DNA of 64,000 bases, taken from JBOFWL01 sp051653605. Lineage in GTDB: Bacteria > Spirochaetota > Brevinematia > Brevinematales > Brevinemataceae. Shown piece after piece: positions 40,118 to 48,817 of the stretch (position 1 is the stretch's first letter; each line of letters opens with the position of its first letter). The notes under the pieces are model-generated. The model worked only from the letters and a program-made list of their open reading frames with translations. It ran no database searches and had not been told where the DNA came from. The DNA lies in assembly GCA_051653605.1 (NCBI GenBank), contig JBOFWL010000145.1, positions 310,001 to 374,000 of the forward strand, in the 5' to 3' direction. A program made the translations under genes and the position numbers.

Positions 40118-41023
40118 TTATCTTTTGTATCGCTCGGCTGCGAGGGCCAAGGAAACGTTCTTGTAAGTATAAAGGATTTCTTGTAATTTTTCAATAGATT
40201 CAAAGCTTTTTTCTTCAGATATTTTCTTGATAAAACGCACCGCTGTCGGCGTACCCTGAGGTGTTTGTGTTTCGGGAAATAGGTCGATGCTATGCGCTTC
40301 TATCCTAATACTTGAACCATTTAAAGTAGGCCTTGTTCCCACATATATAGCGGCAGCAAATGTTTTTTCATGGATAATCAACTCTCCAAAATACACACCC
40401 GATTGAGGCAGTGCTTGATCCGTTGGCTTAAGGTTAATTGTAGGAAAATCGATAGTTCGCCCCAATCGATTTCCGGCAACTGTTCGAGAATAATAAATGT
40501 ATTCCCTACCTAAAAATTGAGTTGCATCCTCAACAAAACCATTATGAATGAGGTTTCTTACTGTGGTAGATCGGCATGGCTGATTATTAATTCGAACTTC
40601 ATCTTGGTGATGAATAAACAGTCCTTCGCCTTCGTAATGTTCCCCATCTATTTTACCCATTCGAAAATCCCCACCAGCATAAAAATGAATTTCGGAAGTT
40701 TTTGTAAGGATACGATTGATAAATTCTTTCTCACTGAAGCGACAAAAATCAGAAAATGGGAGCGTTAGCAGCACATCTGCCCCTAGATTTTTAAGGATTT
40801 CTTCTTTAATAGCAGCTGGAAGCAGTCGACCTGCACCCATGTTTCGCCGAAAATATTCTTTGGGCAATGGCTCGAATGAAAGAATAACACTTTTTCCCCC
40901 TTCTTTTTTGGCACCGGCGATAGCTCTTTCAATAATAGAAACGTGAGCTTTGTGAACGCCATCAAAAGCACCTAGAGCAATATGAAGTTTAGAAGCTTTA
41001 GGAAGGGTGTTTAGATGTATCAT
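40118..41023 (-). CDS. ribF: bifunctional riboflavin kinase / FAD synthetase
   Basis: 301 residues from ATG 41023, which overlaps the murJ stop by four bases and has AGGA 8 bases upstream; the frame open to 41128 is not used. It phosphorylates riboflavin to FMN and adenylates FMN to FAD. The N-terminal adenylyltransferase domain shows ALGAFDGVHKAH and the kinase domain GRTIDFPTINL and SGVYFGE near the middle to the end. The C-terminus (ILYTYKNVSLALAAERYKR) is a little divergent. The genomic order murJ-ribF-rpsO-pnp is consistent with this call. Confidence 0.93.
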   Translation of the reverse strand: MIHLNTLPKASKLHIALGAFDGVHKAHVSIIERAIAGAKKEGGKSVILSFEPLPKEYFRRNMGAGRLLPAAIKEEILKNLGADVLLTLPFSDFCRFSEKEFINRILTKTSEIHFYAGGDFRMGKIDGEHYEGEGLFIHHQDEVRINNQPCRSTTVRNLIHNGFVEDATQFLGREYIYYSRTVAGNRLGRTIDFPTINLKPTDQALPQSGVYFGELIIHEKTFAAAIYVGTRPTLNGSSIRIEAHSIDLFPETQTPQGTPTAVRFIKKISEEKSFESIEKLQEILYTYKNVSLALAAERYKR

Positions 41024-42567
41024 GTTATTTTCCTGATAAAAGGGTCTACTTTTAGAAGACGAGCTGATCCAATAAAAATCCCTGTGCCAACAAGGAAAAT
41101 CGCCCCAGCAAGAATTATGGACATCCATACGTTCGCCACCGAACTAATGTACCACATATGCAGAGGTTTAACGATCATCCATGCGCCAAAACTAAGAATT
41201 AATAATAGAGATAATGTTTTCAAAAAGCTTTTATTATATGAGAATTTCATTTGGCTATGCAAAATCAGAATAGAAATCGCCAAAGTAAACCATCCAGAGA
41301 TAACATCAGCGTAAACAAGCCCAAATCCTCCCCAGTTCATGTTTCGAACCAGTATATAGCCGCCAATATTAATAAAAAAGTTGAATGCATACATTATTAG
41401 TGGCATATAAGGGCGTTCTAGAGCATAAAAAAGTCGATTAATAATGAGGTTAAGCGACCAAGGGATAAGAACCGAGCCTTGAATCCCTGTTGCTTGAATG
41501 GTAAGTTGAAATAATTCTGGAGTATATTTTCCTGTACTGTTGGTTGCCAACCTTGTAATATCTCGGAAAATGCTATTAACGATGACATCTGGATATAATG
41601 TGAATAGCATCGCAATCGGAAGAGCTAGATAAAGAAAAAAGACAAGGCTTTCTTCCCACGCTTCGAAAAGTTTCTGGCTATCGTGTTTTAATCCAGCAAA
41701 AAGTGGGAACACAGCCGATGCCAACGCTACTCCGATAAAGCCCACGGGCGCTTGAATAATCGTATTTGCATTGCGAAGATAGGTGACGCTTCCTCTTGGA
41801 AGAAAAGAAGCAAAATACCCCAAGCCAATAGACAACGCCGATTGAATAAGGTAGGTAAATGATGTTGGAAGAAAGAGCTTCCAAAAATTACGAGAACGCG
41901 CATCAAACACATTAAACGAATTCCAACGATAGCGAAATCCCATTGCTGTCATATCGATAAATCCAGCAACAGCCTGTAGGGCTGTCCCTAAAACCACCGC
42001 CCACGCGAGGCTCATCACCCCTAATTTTTGGTAGGTTAAGATGGGAAATACTACAAAAATAATGTTAGAAATTGTAGGAGCATTTGCCGTTACGACAAAG
42101 CGGCCATTTGCGTTGAGGATCGCCATAGCGATTGAAAAACTAGAGAAAAAGAATGTCGAGAGCAGCATAACGGCCGTAAGATTGACAATCTCGTTGAAGG
42201 CAACGGGGTCGGACGCAAAGCCCGGAAGAAATAGTTTAGTCCAAAAACGCATACTCACCCAGCCGATAAGTGTAACCACCAGCGCAACAACAAGAATTTG
42301 GTTAAGAATATTCGATGCAAATTTATCGGCGTCTTCACCTTCTTGGTGTTTAACCTTACTATAAATAGGAAGAAGGGAATTCACCAATGGGCCTTCACCA
42401 AGAGCTTTTCGCAACGCCAAAAGATTGGCATTGGCACTATAGAAGGTATCTGCACCAGCTCCAAAAAGGTAGTTTACAACGTTAAACTTTACAATACCTG
42501 AAATTCTAGACAAAAATGTGCCAAAAGCATTAATAATTGTATTTCGAATGGTTGATTTTGATCTCAT
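41020..42567 (-). CDS. murJ: lipid II flippase MurJ
   Basis: About 515 residues from ATG 42567, one base after the pta stop; an in-frame extension to 42615 overlaps pta. A MATE/MVF-family protein with 13-14 transmembrane helices that moves lipid II across the inner membrane for peptidoglycan synthesis. The N-terminus NTIINAFGTFLSRISGIVKF and the following GAGADTFYSANANLLALRKALGEG (the GxxxDAF region with a conserved Arg/Lys set) are characteristic. No good Shine-Dalgarno is visible, so translation probably depends on coupling to pta. Confidence 0.93.
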   Translation of the reverse strand: MRSKSTIRNTIINAFGTFLSRISGIVKFNVVNYLFGAGADTFYSANANLLALRKALGEGPLVNSLLPIYSKVKHQEGEDADKFASNILNQILVVALVVTLIGWVSMRFWTKLFLPGFASDPVAFNEIVNLTAVMLLSTFFFSSFSIAMAILNANGRFVVTANAPTISNIIFVVFPILTYQKLGVMSLAWAVVLGTALQAVAGFIDMTAMGFRYRWNSFNVFDARSRNFWKLFLPTSFTYLIQSALSIGLGYFASFLPRGSVTYLRNANTIIQAPVGFIGVALASAVFPLFAGLKHDSQKLFEAWEESLVFFLYLALPIAMLFTLYPDVIVNSIFRDITRLATNSTGKYTPELFQLTIQATGIQGSVLIPWSLNLIINRLFYALERPYMPLIMYAFNFFINIGGYILVRNMNWGGFGLVYADVISGWFTLAISILILHSQMKFSYNKSFLKTLSLLLILSFGAWMIVKPLHMWYISSVANVWMSIILAGAIFLVGTGIFIGSARLLKVDPFIRKIT

Positions 42568-42568
42568 T

Positions 42569-43558
42569 TTAAAAGGATTGCACCATAGTAATTGCCGAAA
42601 CAATAACGATATCATCTACATAACAACCCCGAGAGAGGTCGTTGATTGGAAGCGTTAAGCCCTGCAAAATAGGCCCATAGGCTTCGGCTCGTGCAAAACG
42701 CTGAACCATTTTATAACCGATATTTCCCGTGTTGAGTTCTGGAAAAACCAACACATTAGCCGATCCAGCAACAGAGCTATTAGGCGCTTTTAAAGAAGCT
42801 GTGACTTCATCAATAGCTGCATCAAGTTGCATTTCTCCATCAAATTCAAAATCGACATTTCTCTCTTTTAGAATCTGCACTGCATCAATAACCTTTTGAG
42901 TTTCTGGAGTTCTAGCGCTTCCCTTAGTTGAAAAACTAAGCAATGCTACTTTTGGATCCATATTAAGGAGTGTTCTTGCTCCTTCAGCACACCCGATTGC
43001 AATATCTGCAAGTTGTTCTGCGGTAGGGTTAGGGACTACAGCACAATCTCCAAAAATAAGGCGTCCTTTTTCTCCATACATGCTAGTTGGAATATCCATT
43101 AAAAATATACCAGACAACGTTTTAACCTTTGGTTTTGCAAAGAAAATAGCTGCTCGCAATGTTTTAGAAGTTTGTGATATCGAACCAGAAACCATTGCAT
43201 CTGCAAGCCCATGCTCCATCAATTTTGCCCCAAAGAAGACGTCGTCTGTCATTTCTTCAAGTGCTTTTTCTTCTGAAAGCCCTTTATGCTTGCGAAGTTC
43301 GTAGTATTCATGGGTAAAATCTTTCAAGCGTGGGTCTGTTCTGTAGTCGACAATCTGGATTTGATGAAGATCAATATCGTGATCCTGCGCAATACCTTTT
43401 ATTTGGTCGGGGTTACCAAGAACGATAATCTCCGATGCCATTTTATATTTAGAAATAGTGCGAGCTGCTTTTAAAACTCGAGGGTCTATCCCTTCAGGTA
43501 GCAGTAAGCGGCGGGGGTTGGCCTGTGCTTTTTCGATAAATTCTTGAGAGAGTGCCAT
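42569..43558 (-). CDS. pta: phosphate acetyltransferase
   Basis: A 329-residue short-form Pta interconverting acetyl-CoA and acetyl phosphate. Family segments are RRLLLPEGIDPRVLKAA at the N-terminus, GLADAMVSGSISQTSKTLRA, the ADIAIGCAEGARTLL region, FDGEMQLDAAIDEV and NVLVFPELNTGNIGYKMVQR near the end. Acetate kinase is not adjacent. Together with the CoA-transferase/thiolase operon at 589-3163 it points to fermentative acetyl-CoA metabolism. It is the first gene of the pta-murJ-ribF-rpsO-pnp block. Confidence 0.95.
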   Translation of the reverse strand: MALSQEFIEKAQANPRRLLLPEGIDPRVLKAARTISKYKMASEIIVLGNPDQIKGIAQDHDIDLHQIQIVDYRTDPRLKDFTHEYYELRKHKGLSEEKALEEMTDDVFFGAKLMEHGLADAMVSGSISQTSKTLRAAIFFAKPKVKTLSGIFLMDIPTSMYGEKGRLIFGDCAVVPNPTAEQLADIAIGCAEGARTLLNMDPKVALLSFSTKGSARTPETQKVIDAVQILKERNVDFEFDGEMQLDAAIDEVTASLKAPNSSVAGSANVLVFPELNTGNIGYKMVQRFARAEAYGPILQGLTLPINDLSRGCYVDDIVIVSAITMVQSF

Positions 43559-43586
43559 AGCAAATCCTTATATGTTTTTATATTAC

Positions 43587-43615
43587 ATTATAGCAGTCTA
43601 ATCAAAAAAAAACAA
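43587..43615 (-). promoter_or_regulatory. promoter of the pta-murJ-ribF block
   Basis: On the minus strand TTGTTT (43615-43610), 17 bases, TATAAT (43592-43587). The spacer contains most of a run of nine T (A at 43604-43612). The -35 box sits in the T-run of the preceding terminator. Confidence 0.6.
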
Positions 43616-43640
43616 GCCCCTGCATAGAGGGGCTGTTTTT
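43607..43640 (-). terminator. terminator of the YugP-type peptidase gene
   Basis: An AGCCCCT/AGGGGCT hairpin is followed on the minus strand by TGTTTTTTTTT. Confidence 0.85.
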
Positions 43641-43658
43641 ACAGAGAATTTTTTTTAT

Positions 43659-44348
43659 TTAATCTCGATTTCCGCCAAACATGTTGGAAAGAACCAACAG
43701 TCTGAGGAGCTGTAAAAGTGACATCAACGCGCCGGCAATATAGGTAAGTGCAGCTGCTGTAAGCACTTTTCTAGCGCCAACAAGACTATCTCCATGGAGA
43801 ATACCATTATTATTGAGAATTTTTAAGGCTCTACCAGAAGCATCAAATTCCACAGGAAGGGTGATGACGCTAAAAGCAAGTGTTGCTCCAAAAACCCAGA
43901 TACCAATTTGAACCATTTGGGGGCTTCGGATAAAAACACCAATAAAAAAGAGCACCATCCACATCCATGATGCAATACTTACAGCGGGGACAATAGCATT
44001 TCTGAGCAAAAGAGGAAGATAACCTCTATTATGCTGGATTGCATGCCCAGCCTCGTGTGCAGCTACGGCGATTGCGGCAACGCTATCACTATGATAGGTA
44101 GAATCACTAAGACGAAGTACTTTGTCTCTAGGGTCGTAATGGTCGGAGAGCATGCCACTTACATGTTCAACACGCACATCATGAACGCCATATTGAGTGA
44201 GGATATCTTCAGCAACTTTTTTAGCACTGGTACCAGCAGAAATTTGGCTCCATTCCTCAAAAGTGCGTTGTGTCTTAAATTGTGCCCAAAGCGCTATAAT
44301 CAGCCCTGGCAAAATAATTATTTGCGTTGGGTCGAAGAAAAAAAACAT
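43659..44348 (-). CDS. YugP-type zinc membrane metallopeptidase
   Basis: 229 residues from ATG 44348, which follows GGAGG by five bases (the in-frame TTG at 44360 contains that site). A membrane-embedded neutral zinc metallopeptidase of the COG2738/YugP family. The zinc-binding motif HEAGHAIQH is at about residues 98-106; hydrophobic helices are at the N-terminus (IIILPGLIIALWAQ) and after the motif (three or four). The third ligand is probably in the DASGRALKIL region, as in relatives. It is a candidate for membrane protein quality control. The gene is monocistronic with a strong terminator. Confidence 0.9.
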   Translation of the reverse strand: MFFFFDPTQIIILPGLIIALWAQFKTQRTFEEWSQISAGTSAKKVAEDILTQYGVHDVRVEHVSGMLSDHYDPRDKVLRLSDSTYHSDSVAAIAVAAHEAGHAIQHNRGYLPLLLRNAIVPAVSIASWMWMVLFFIGVFIRSPQMVQIGIWVFGATLAFSVITLPVEFDASGRALKILNNNGILHGDSLVGARKVLTAAALTYIAGALMSLLQLLRLLVLSNMFGGNRD

Positions 44349-44399
44349 CGTTTCCTCCAAAATTTGGTTATTACCATAAAGATATGAGGGTTAAAACCT

Positions 44400-44885
44400 C
44401 TAATTCGATTTAAATTTTTTTGTTAAGGCCTCACACACAACGGGAGGCGCCTTATCACCCACATAAGCTCCGAGGTAGGCGAGTTCTTTTACAATGGTGG
44501 AGCTAACAAAAAGTTGGCGACCTTTTGCAGTGAAAAAGATAGTATCAATTTCGGGAGCTAAATCTCTATTTGTTGATGCCATTTGAAGTTCGTATTCGAA
44601 GTCGGAAATGGCTCTTAGCCCACGAACGATCACTCCAGCATTGTGCTGGTTTACAAAATCTACCAATAAACCACGTACGGGTAATATTTTAAGGCGAGGT
44701 TCATTGGGAATGATCTGCTTCCACAGCTCGACACGTTCTTCGAGGGAGAAGAGAACACTTTTATTTTTATTATCTACAACAGCGAGGATCAACTCATCAA
44801 AAATATCAAGGGATCTCAAAGCGATATCTTCGTGGCCTTTGGTAGGCGGATCGAATGTTCCAGGATAGACTGCTATTTTTTTCAT
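44400..44885 (-). CDS. coaD: phosphopantetheine adenylyltransferase
   Basis: A 161-residue CoaD, the penultimate step of coenzyme A synthesis (4'-phosphopantetheine plus ATP to dephospho-CoA). The nucleotidyltransferase motif is YPGTFDPPTKGHEDIALRS at the N-terminus; VRGLRAISDFEYELQMAS and FVSSTIVKELAYLG follow. Its start overlaps the stop of the upstream membrane protein gene by four bases. Usual length. Confidence 0.96.
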   Translation of the reverse strand: MKKIAVYPGTFDPPTKGHEDIALRSLDIFDELILAVVDNKNKSVLFSLEERVELWKQIIPNEPRLKILPVRGLLVDFVNQHNAGVIVRGLRAISDFEYELQMASTNRDLAPEIDTIFFTAKGRQLFVSSTIVKELAYLGAYVGDKAPPVVCEALTKKFKSN

Positions 44886-45343
44886 CGAGGATTCACCTCA
44901 ATCTTGTATTTTTTACCATCTAAAGGCATTGGCACAAAAACAGCAACAATATCCTTAGCTGGAATTTCTTGTTGAATATCGAAGGGCACCTCGCCATTTG
45001 GAGAGCGAATAATAATATTCGAAACGCTCCAAGGCTGAGAGTTTTTATTCTCTAATATAAGAGACAGCCCTGTTCTTTGGGGTTCGGAGACAGTTGTATA
45101 AAGAATTTTTTGTCCTTTAGCAACATTTATCACCCCGCCACCTTGATAAATCTCTTCACTACGCTGGCTTATCACATAAATAACCGCAGAAACAAGAATA
45201 ATCACTAATAAAAGCGGGGTCATTGTGTTTTTTCGACGTATAGAGTATGTATCCGGGCAATTTTCGCAGTCTTTATTCCCTATTTTGGTGTCTCGCAGGC
45301 GTTCTGCCCGAGAAACACGCAATTTAATCTCTTTCTCATCCAT
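44882..45343 (-). CDS. single-pass membrane protein with Cys pair, unknown
   Basis: 153 residues. The N-terminal cytoplasmic part is charged and carries CENC at about residues 26-29. One transmembrane helix spans about residues 42-59 (TPLLLVIILVSAVIYVIS). The C-terminal 90 residues are exported and look like a small beta-sandwich ending in YKIEVNPR. It starts 2 bases after the upstream secreted protein's stop and overlaps coaD by four bases. This makes a three-gene unit: secreted protein, this protein, coaD. No family is recognised. The cysteine pair could bind metal or be redox-active. Confidence 0.65.
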   Translation of the reverse strand: MDEKEIKLRVSRAERLRDTKIGNKDCENCPDTYSIRRKNTMTPLLLVIILVSAVIYVISQRSEEIYQGGGVINVAKGQKILYTTVSEPQRTGLSLILENKNSQPWSVSNIIIRSPNGEVPFDIQQEIPAKDIVAVFVPMPLDGKKYKIEVNPR

Positions 45344-45345
45344 AG

Positions 45346-46083
45346 TTAGTCCTGCATAACGCTCTCAAAAATAGATGTGCCTTGTTTTGTTTCTGGCTGT
45401 TCGATGACAGGGCTAGGTTCTTCTGGTTGGGCACTCTCTTCAACAGGTGGCACTTCTTCGGAGGCTTTTTCAAAAAGTTTTTGGAGGCGAAGCACTTCGG
45501 CATTATCGCTGGCTTTGACAATCATAATTTTTTGAACAACACGGTTAGATGGTTGATTTATTGATTGGGATAAGCCATATCCACTACTGTTTTTATAATA
45601 ACCTTGGGGTGTTGCTTCTGGGATTTCAACAATGATGGTGGAAAGTCTCATCCTCACTTCATCTTGCAAAAATTCTAGCTGCTCGAGGTAGGGGATTTCT
45701 CCATTATAGATGCTATCCCAGTTGGCAGCCTCAAAATGCCATAAGGATGGTTTAAGAATCATCCTATCATTTGTCTGATTAATCTGCTCTCTCTTGAGGA
45801 TAGATATAGTATGAATCTCATTTTTATTAAAACCAAGGTCTGGGATACGAAGCCAATCTATTTCGCCCACGTAGCCTCTTACCCCTTCGGAATAAGGAAT
45901 AGAGGGAACTCCATCCTTGCCTATCACAAGAATAACGGACGATTCCACAGGCACTTCGCTTGCAGAAGCCTCGAGAGGTATTGATGCGGCGTTATTGGTA
46001 GGTGTTTCCCTGTTGGTCTGGGCAAATGTTGGCGCCCAAAAAAATAGGAGTATTCCCAGATAAGTAAAAATATTTTTTCTCAT
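45346..46083 (-). CDS. secreted protein next to flaA, unknown (possible flagellar sheath or periplasmic factor)
   Basis: 245 residues from ATG 46083 after GAGGGCAG. A signal peptide (MRKNIFTYLGILLFFWAPTFA) is cleaved before QTNRE. The mature part has a Ser/Ala/Glu linker, a middle domain (YVGEIDWLRIPDLGFNKNE, EIPYLEQLEFLQDEVRMRL) and a Pro/Glu-rich end (PPVEESAQPEEPSPVIEQPE). No known domain was recognised; it is not an obvious FlaA paralogue. The evidence for a flagellar link is that it lies directly behind flaA and that a perfect sigma28 -10 box (GCCGATAA) sits 22-29 bases upstream. Two further genes follow closely, coaD being the last. Confidence 0.7.
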   Translation of the reverse strand: MRKNIFTYLGILLFFWAPTFAQTNRETPTNNAASIPLEASASEVPVESSVILVIGKDGVPSIPYSEGVRGYVGEIDWLRIPDLGFNKNEIHTISILKREQINQTNDRMILKPSLWHFEAANWDSIYNGEIPYLEQLEFLQDEVRMRLSTIIVEIPEATPQGYYKNSSGYGLSQSINQPSNRVVQKIMIVKASDNAEVLRLQKLFEKASEEVPPVEESAQPEEPSPVIEQPETKQGTSIFESVMQD

Positions 46084-46104
46084 AAACTGCCCTCGCACCA
46101 CTGT

Positions 46105-46131
46105 TTATCGGCACGGAGTGAGGTCAAAGTA
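46105..46131 (-). promoter_or_regulatory. sigma28-type promoter, perfect -10 box
   Basis: On the minus strand GCCGATAA is an exact match at 46112-46105. An 11-base spacer leads to TACTTTGA (46131-46124), a weak -35 match. Confidence 0.55.
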
Positions 46132-46187
46132 AAGCGCTTAATTATAACAACTTTTATTTTTTTAATCAATCTTTGAGAGATTGTATT

Positions 46188-46228
46188 TAAAAAGCAAGAG
46201 GGGTCATCCATGACCCCTCGATTGCTGC
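46188..46228 (-). terminator. terminator of flaA
   Basis: GAGGGGTCAT/ATGACCCCTC at 46198-46219 forms a near-perfect 10-bp stem, extended by AGCAA/TTGCT pairs outside it. On the minus strand it runs into TTTTT. It lies about 120 bases after the flaA stop, leaving a structured 3' untranslated region. Confidence 0.8.
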
Positions 46229-46341
46229 AGTAAGGACGCAAAAGATAAAAACCTTTTTGCCACCCAAAACTAACATCCCTGTTCCGTCGGTTGGCGGTTA
46301 TTTTATAATTTTGTTTAACAATAAAATTTCAAAAAGAAAAA

Positions 46342-47274
46342 TTATTGAGGAGAAGGTCTTCCCAGATTTTGGGTATATTCCCAGCGTTTACGCGCATACT
46401 CATATTGAACAATCTTATCGTACAAGACACGATTCCCTATTACGGCGGAGTCTTCTTGTTTTTGCCGATGAAGCCCCCACTCCAGCTCATCATCAATATC
46501 TAGATTATCCTCAACGTAGTACGGGCTATAAGTGATTTCAGAATTTCCTATGTACGCGATAAAATCGCCAACGGGAGCATTACTAGGGCGGGTGATAATA
46601 AAACTATCAAAGCGAAGTAACGGCAACGTATGAGGATAAATAGGACGAAGGGGCAAGATCATATCTTCTGGGCGTTGAGGAAAAAACGGATTGTTATAAC
46701 TGAGTCGCCTCCAGCCCAGAAAACGAAGAGAGCCTAAAGGTATTTCTTTAATCTGATTAGAGTCATCTAGCATTCGAACGGCTAACGTATGAGGAAAAGC
46801 TCGCCCGTTCACCCATTGAGAAAACGATTTAATAATTCCGACATTGGTGACTACACCATTATTAATATTGGCGTACTCACCGGCATAGTTGAAAGGCAAC
46901 AAAGGAAAAGTAGGGCGAACAATAGCCTCATCGGGGAAGGGCCATTCAGGAAACTTAATTCTAACACCTAAAACAGTGCCTTGCTCCCCACTCTGGATAC
47001 GCCGCGAATAGGAATCTTTATTATCAAGAGGGTTTTCTCCGTCTCTGTTAGAAACGGTTACAAGCCAGTTGCTCAACATAAACATGCGGGAGCCAATTTC
47101 AGCATATACTCTTCCATTTTCATTGATAAAAGTATTGTTCTGATTCGTATAAATTTCTTGAATACCATCTTCAAATGTTGAAAAGTCAAAAAACATATGA
47201 GTTTTTTCTTGTGAAAAAGCAAGGGGTGTGCAAAATAACAAAGCAACAAAGAATAGGTTTAACTTTTTTCCCAT
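46342..47274 (-). CDS. flaA: flagellar filament outer layer (sheath) protein FlaA
   Basis: 310 residues from ATG 47274 after GGAAGG; a longer in-frame reading to 47403 is unsupported. A signal peptide (MGKKLNLFFVALLFCTPLAFS) precedes QEKTH, consistent with Sec-dependent FlaA export. The FlaA family signature is clear: VNGRAFPHTLAVRMLDD, IKEIPLGSLRFLGWRRLSY, IYPHTLPLLRFDSFIIT and the C-terminal YSPYYVEDNLDIDDELEWG. FlaA forms the sheath of the spirochaetal periplasmic filament around the FlaB core. A NCCGATAA promoter box lies upstream. Next on the same strand is the unknown secreted protein gene. Confidence 0.92.
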   Translation of the reverse strand: MGKKLNLFFVALLFCTPLAFSQEKTHMFFDFSTFEDGIQEIYTNQNNTFINENGRVYAEIGSRMFMLSNWLVTVSNRDGENPLDNKDSYSRRIQSGEQGTVLGVRIKFPEWPFPDEAIVRPTFPLLPFNYAGEYANINNGVVTNVGIIKSFSQWVNGRAFPHTLAVRMLDDSNQIKEIPLGSLRFLGWRRLSYNNPFFPQRPEDMILPLRPIYPHTLPLLRFDSFIITRPSNAPVGDFIAYIGNSEITYSPYYVEDNLDIDDELEWGLHRQKQEDSAVIGNRVLYDKIVQYEYARKRWEYTQNLGRPSPQ

Positions 47275-47312
47275 AAAACAACCTTCCACCAAAAACATCT
47301 CTCTTAAGTACG

Positions 47313-47339
47313 TTATCGGTATTTTTTTCAAAAAACAAA
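47313..47339 (-). promoter_or_regulatory. sigma28-type promoter of flaA
   Basis: On the minus strand ACCGATAA (47320-47313) matches GCCGATAA at 7 of 8 positions. The -35 candidate, TTTGTTTT at 11 bases, is weak (4 of 8). Confidence 0.5.
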
Positions 47340-47428
47340 GTGTTTTTATGAATGGCAAAATATTATGGCAACTTTCAATTTTTAAATGGTGCTGAGGAGG
47401 CAAAGCCCGTTTTTTAATTTAGCGAGGT

Positions 47429-48769
47429 TTACTTTCCTATGCAAAACTGAGAAAAGATACGATCCAAAATAGCGTCATCGGTGGTTTTGCCTGTGATTTC
47501 CTCAATAAAAAGGCGAGCATTACGAACATGAGCTGCTGGAAATTCCTCGCTATCCCCCCGTTTAAGGCATGAAAATGCCTCATTGAGCTGGTTGTAAGCC
47601 TGAATCAACAGCCCCTCCTGCCGAATATTACTCACTAAAACCTCATTTTCTGGGTCTGCGCCCCCTGATTTTAAGAAATCCTTAACAGCGGAGAAAATAT
47701 TTTCTAAGCCCGAGCCATTTTTAGAGCTTACAGCGATGCCACCCTCTAGCATTTGAGGGAGATCGCTTTTATTATCAATAATAATGCGTGGTCTTTGTTG
47801 GGTAAGTGTTTCTATTTCTAAATCAAGCTCATCCATTGGTGCTGATGCGTCTCTCACCCAAAAAACAAGATCAGCCTTATCAATCTGAATGCGGCTACGT
47901 CTGGCACCTTCTTGCTCAAGAGGGTCATTACTTTCGCGGATGCCGGCGGTATCAAAAAATCGCAAATGCATCCCCTCAGCATGGATAGATTGCTCAATAA
48001 CATCGCGTGTGGTGCCTGCAATATCGCTTACAATGGCTCTATCCTCTCCACAAAGGGCATTAAGAAGAGAACTCTTGCCCGCATTAGGCTTTCCTGCGAG
48101 TGCAATCTTGATACCCTCAGTGCTCATGATGCCAGTTTTAGCACCCTTTAACAAATTTTGACAACTTTCCATGAGACTTTGCGTGCGTTTTTGTAGGTCG
48201 TCGTTAATTTCAAGCCCGTGTTCTTCTTCGCTATGATCAATCGCCACTTCAAGAAGAGCAAGAAGATTCAGCACTTCGGCATGAATATCAGCTATTTTTT
48301 GGCTGAGGCCTCCACTTAAGCGGCCAAGAGCCTGCTTATGAGCTAAGCGGCTTTGAGAGTGGATGAGGTCTCTAACAGCCTCTGCCTCTGTGAGGTCCAT
48401 CCTCCCATTGAGAAAAGCTCGCATTGAAAATTCACCAGGATTGGCGGCCCTCACCCCTATTGCCAGCAATGAAAGCATGATCTCATGGACAATATAAGGG
48501 CTACCATGGCAAGCAATCTCAAGGCTATCTTCTCCTGTAAAAGATCGAGGAGCATGAAAAACGGAAACCATCACCTCATCAATAAGAGAGCCATCTTGTG
48601 CTAGCCACTTACCATAGTTTGTAGTATTGGGAGAAAGATTTTCTAAAAGCGTTTTAGACTTAAAAAGCTGGGAGCATTTTTCGCAGCAAGAAGCTCCACT
48701 AACACGAATAAGAGAAATAGCCGCGATGCCTGTTGCCGTTGCTGGAGCAGCGATAATATCATTAGCCAT
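47429..48769 (-). CDS. mnmE: tRNA modification GTPase MnmE
   Basis: A 446-residue MnmE (TrmE), working with MnmG to place carboxymethylaminomethyl groups on wobble uridine of tRNA. The N-terminal THF-binding domain starts DIIAAPATATGIAAISLIRV and contains ACHGSPYIVHEI. The inserted Ras-like GTPase domain shows GKPNAGKSSLLN (G1), DIAGTTRDV (G2) and DTAGIRE (G3). The C-terminal catalytic Cys443 is in FCIGK at the very end. Full length. It is separated from the downstream flaA by a sigma28-like promoter. Confidence 0.96.
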   Translation of the reverse strand: MANDIIAAPATATGIAAISLIRVSGASCCEKCSQLFKSKTLLENLSPNTTNYGKWLAQDGSLIDEVMVSVFHAPRSFTGEDSLEIACHGSPYIVHEIMLSLLAIGVRAANPGEFSMRAFLNGRMDLTEAEAVRDLIHSQSRLAHKQALGRLSGGLSQKIADIHAEVLNLLALLEVAIDHSEEEHGLEINDDLQKRTQSLMESCQNLLKGAKTGIMSTEGIKIALAGKPNAGKSSLLNALCGEDRAIVSDIAGTTRDVIEQSIHAEGMHLRFFDTAGIRESNDPLEQEGARRSRIQIDKADLVFWVRDASAPMDELDLEIETLTQQRPRIIIDNKSDLPQMLEGGIAVSSKNGSGLENIFSAVKDFLKSGGADPENEVLVSNIRQEGLLIQAYNQLNEAFSCLKRGDSEEFPAAHVRNARLFIEEITGKTTDDAILDRIFSQFCIGK

Positions 48770-48780
48770 AAATATTCCTA

Positions 48781-48811
48781 AAAGAAGAGGACGCTCATAG
48801 CGCCCTCTTTT
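48781..48811 (-). terminator. terminator of yidC
   Basis: An AGAGG-CGCT/AGCG-CCTCT hairpin (one mismatch) is followed on the minus strand by TTTT. Confidence 0.7.
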
Positions 48812-48817
48812 GGTTGT

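Noticed and set aside
46198..46230. GGACGCAAAAG next to a hairpin, recalling a cyclic-di-GMP (GEMM) riboswitch motif
   Set aside because: The motif is on the plus strand where no gene follows in that orientation, and the other GEMM elements (the AAACC receptor side) are missing; the hairpin is better explained as the flaA terminator.
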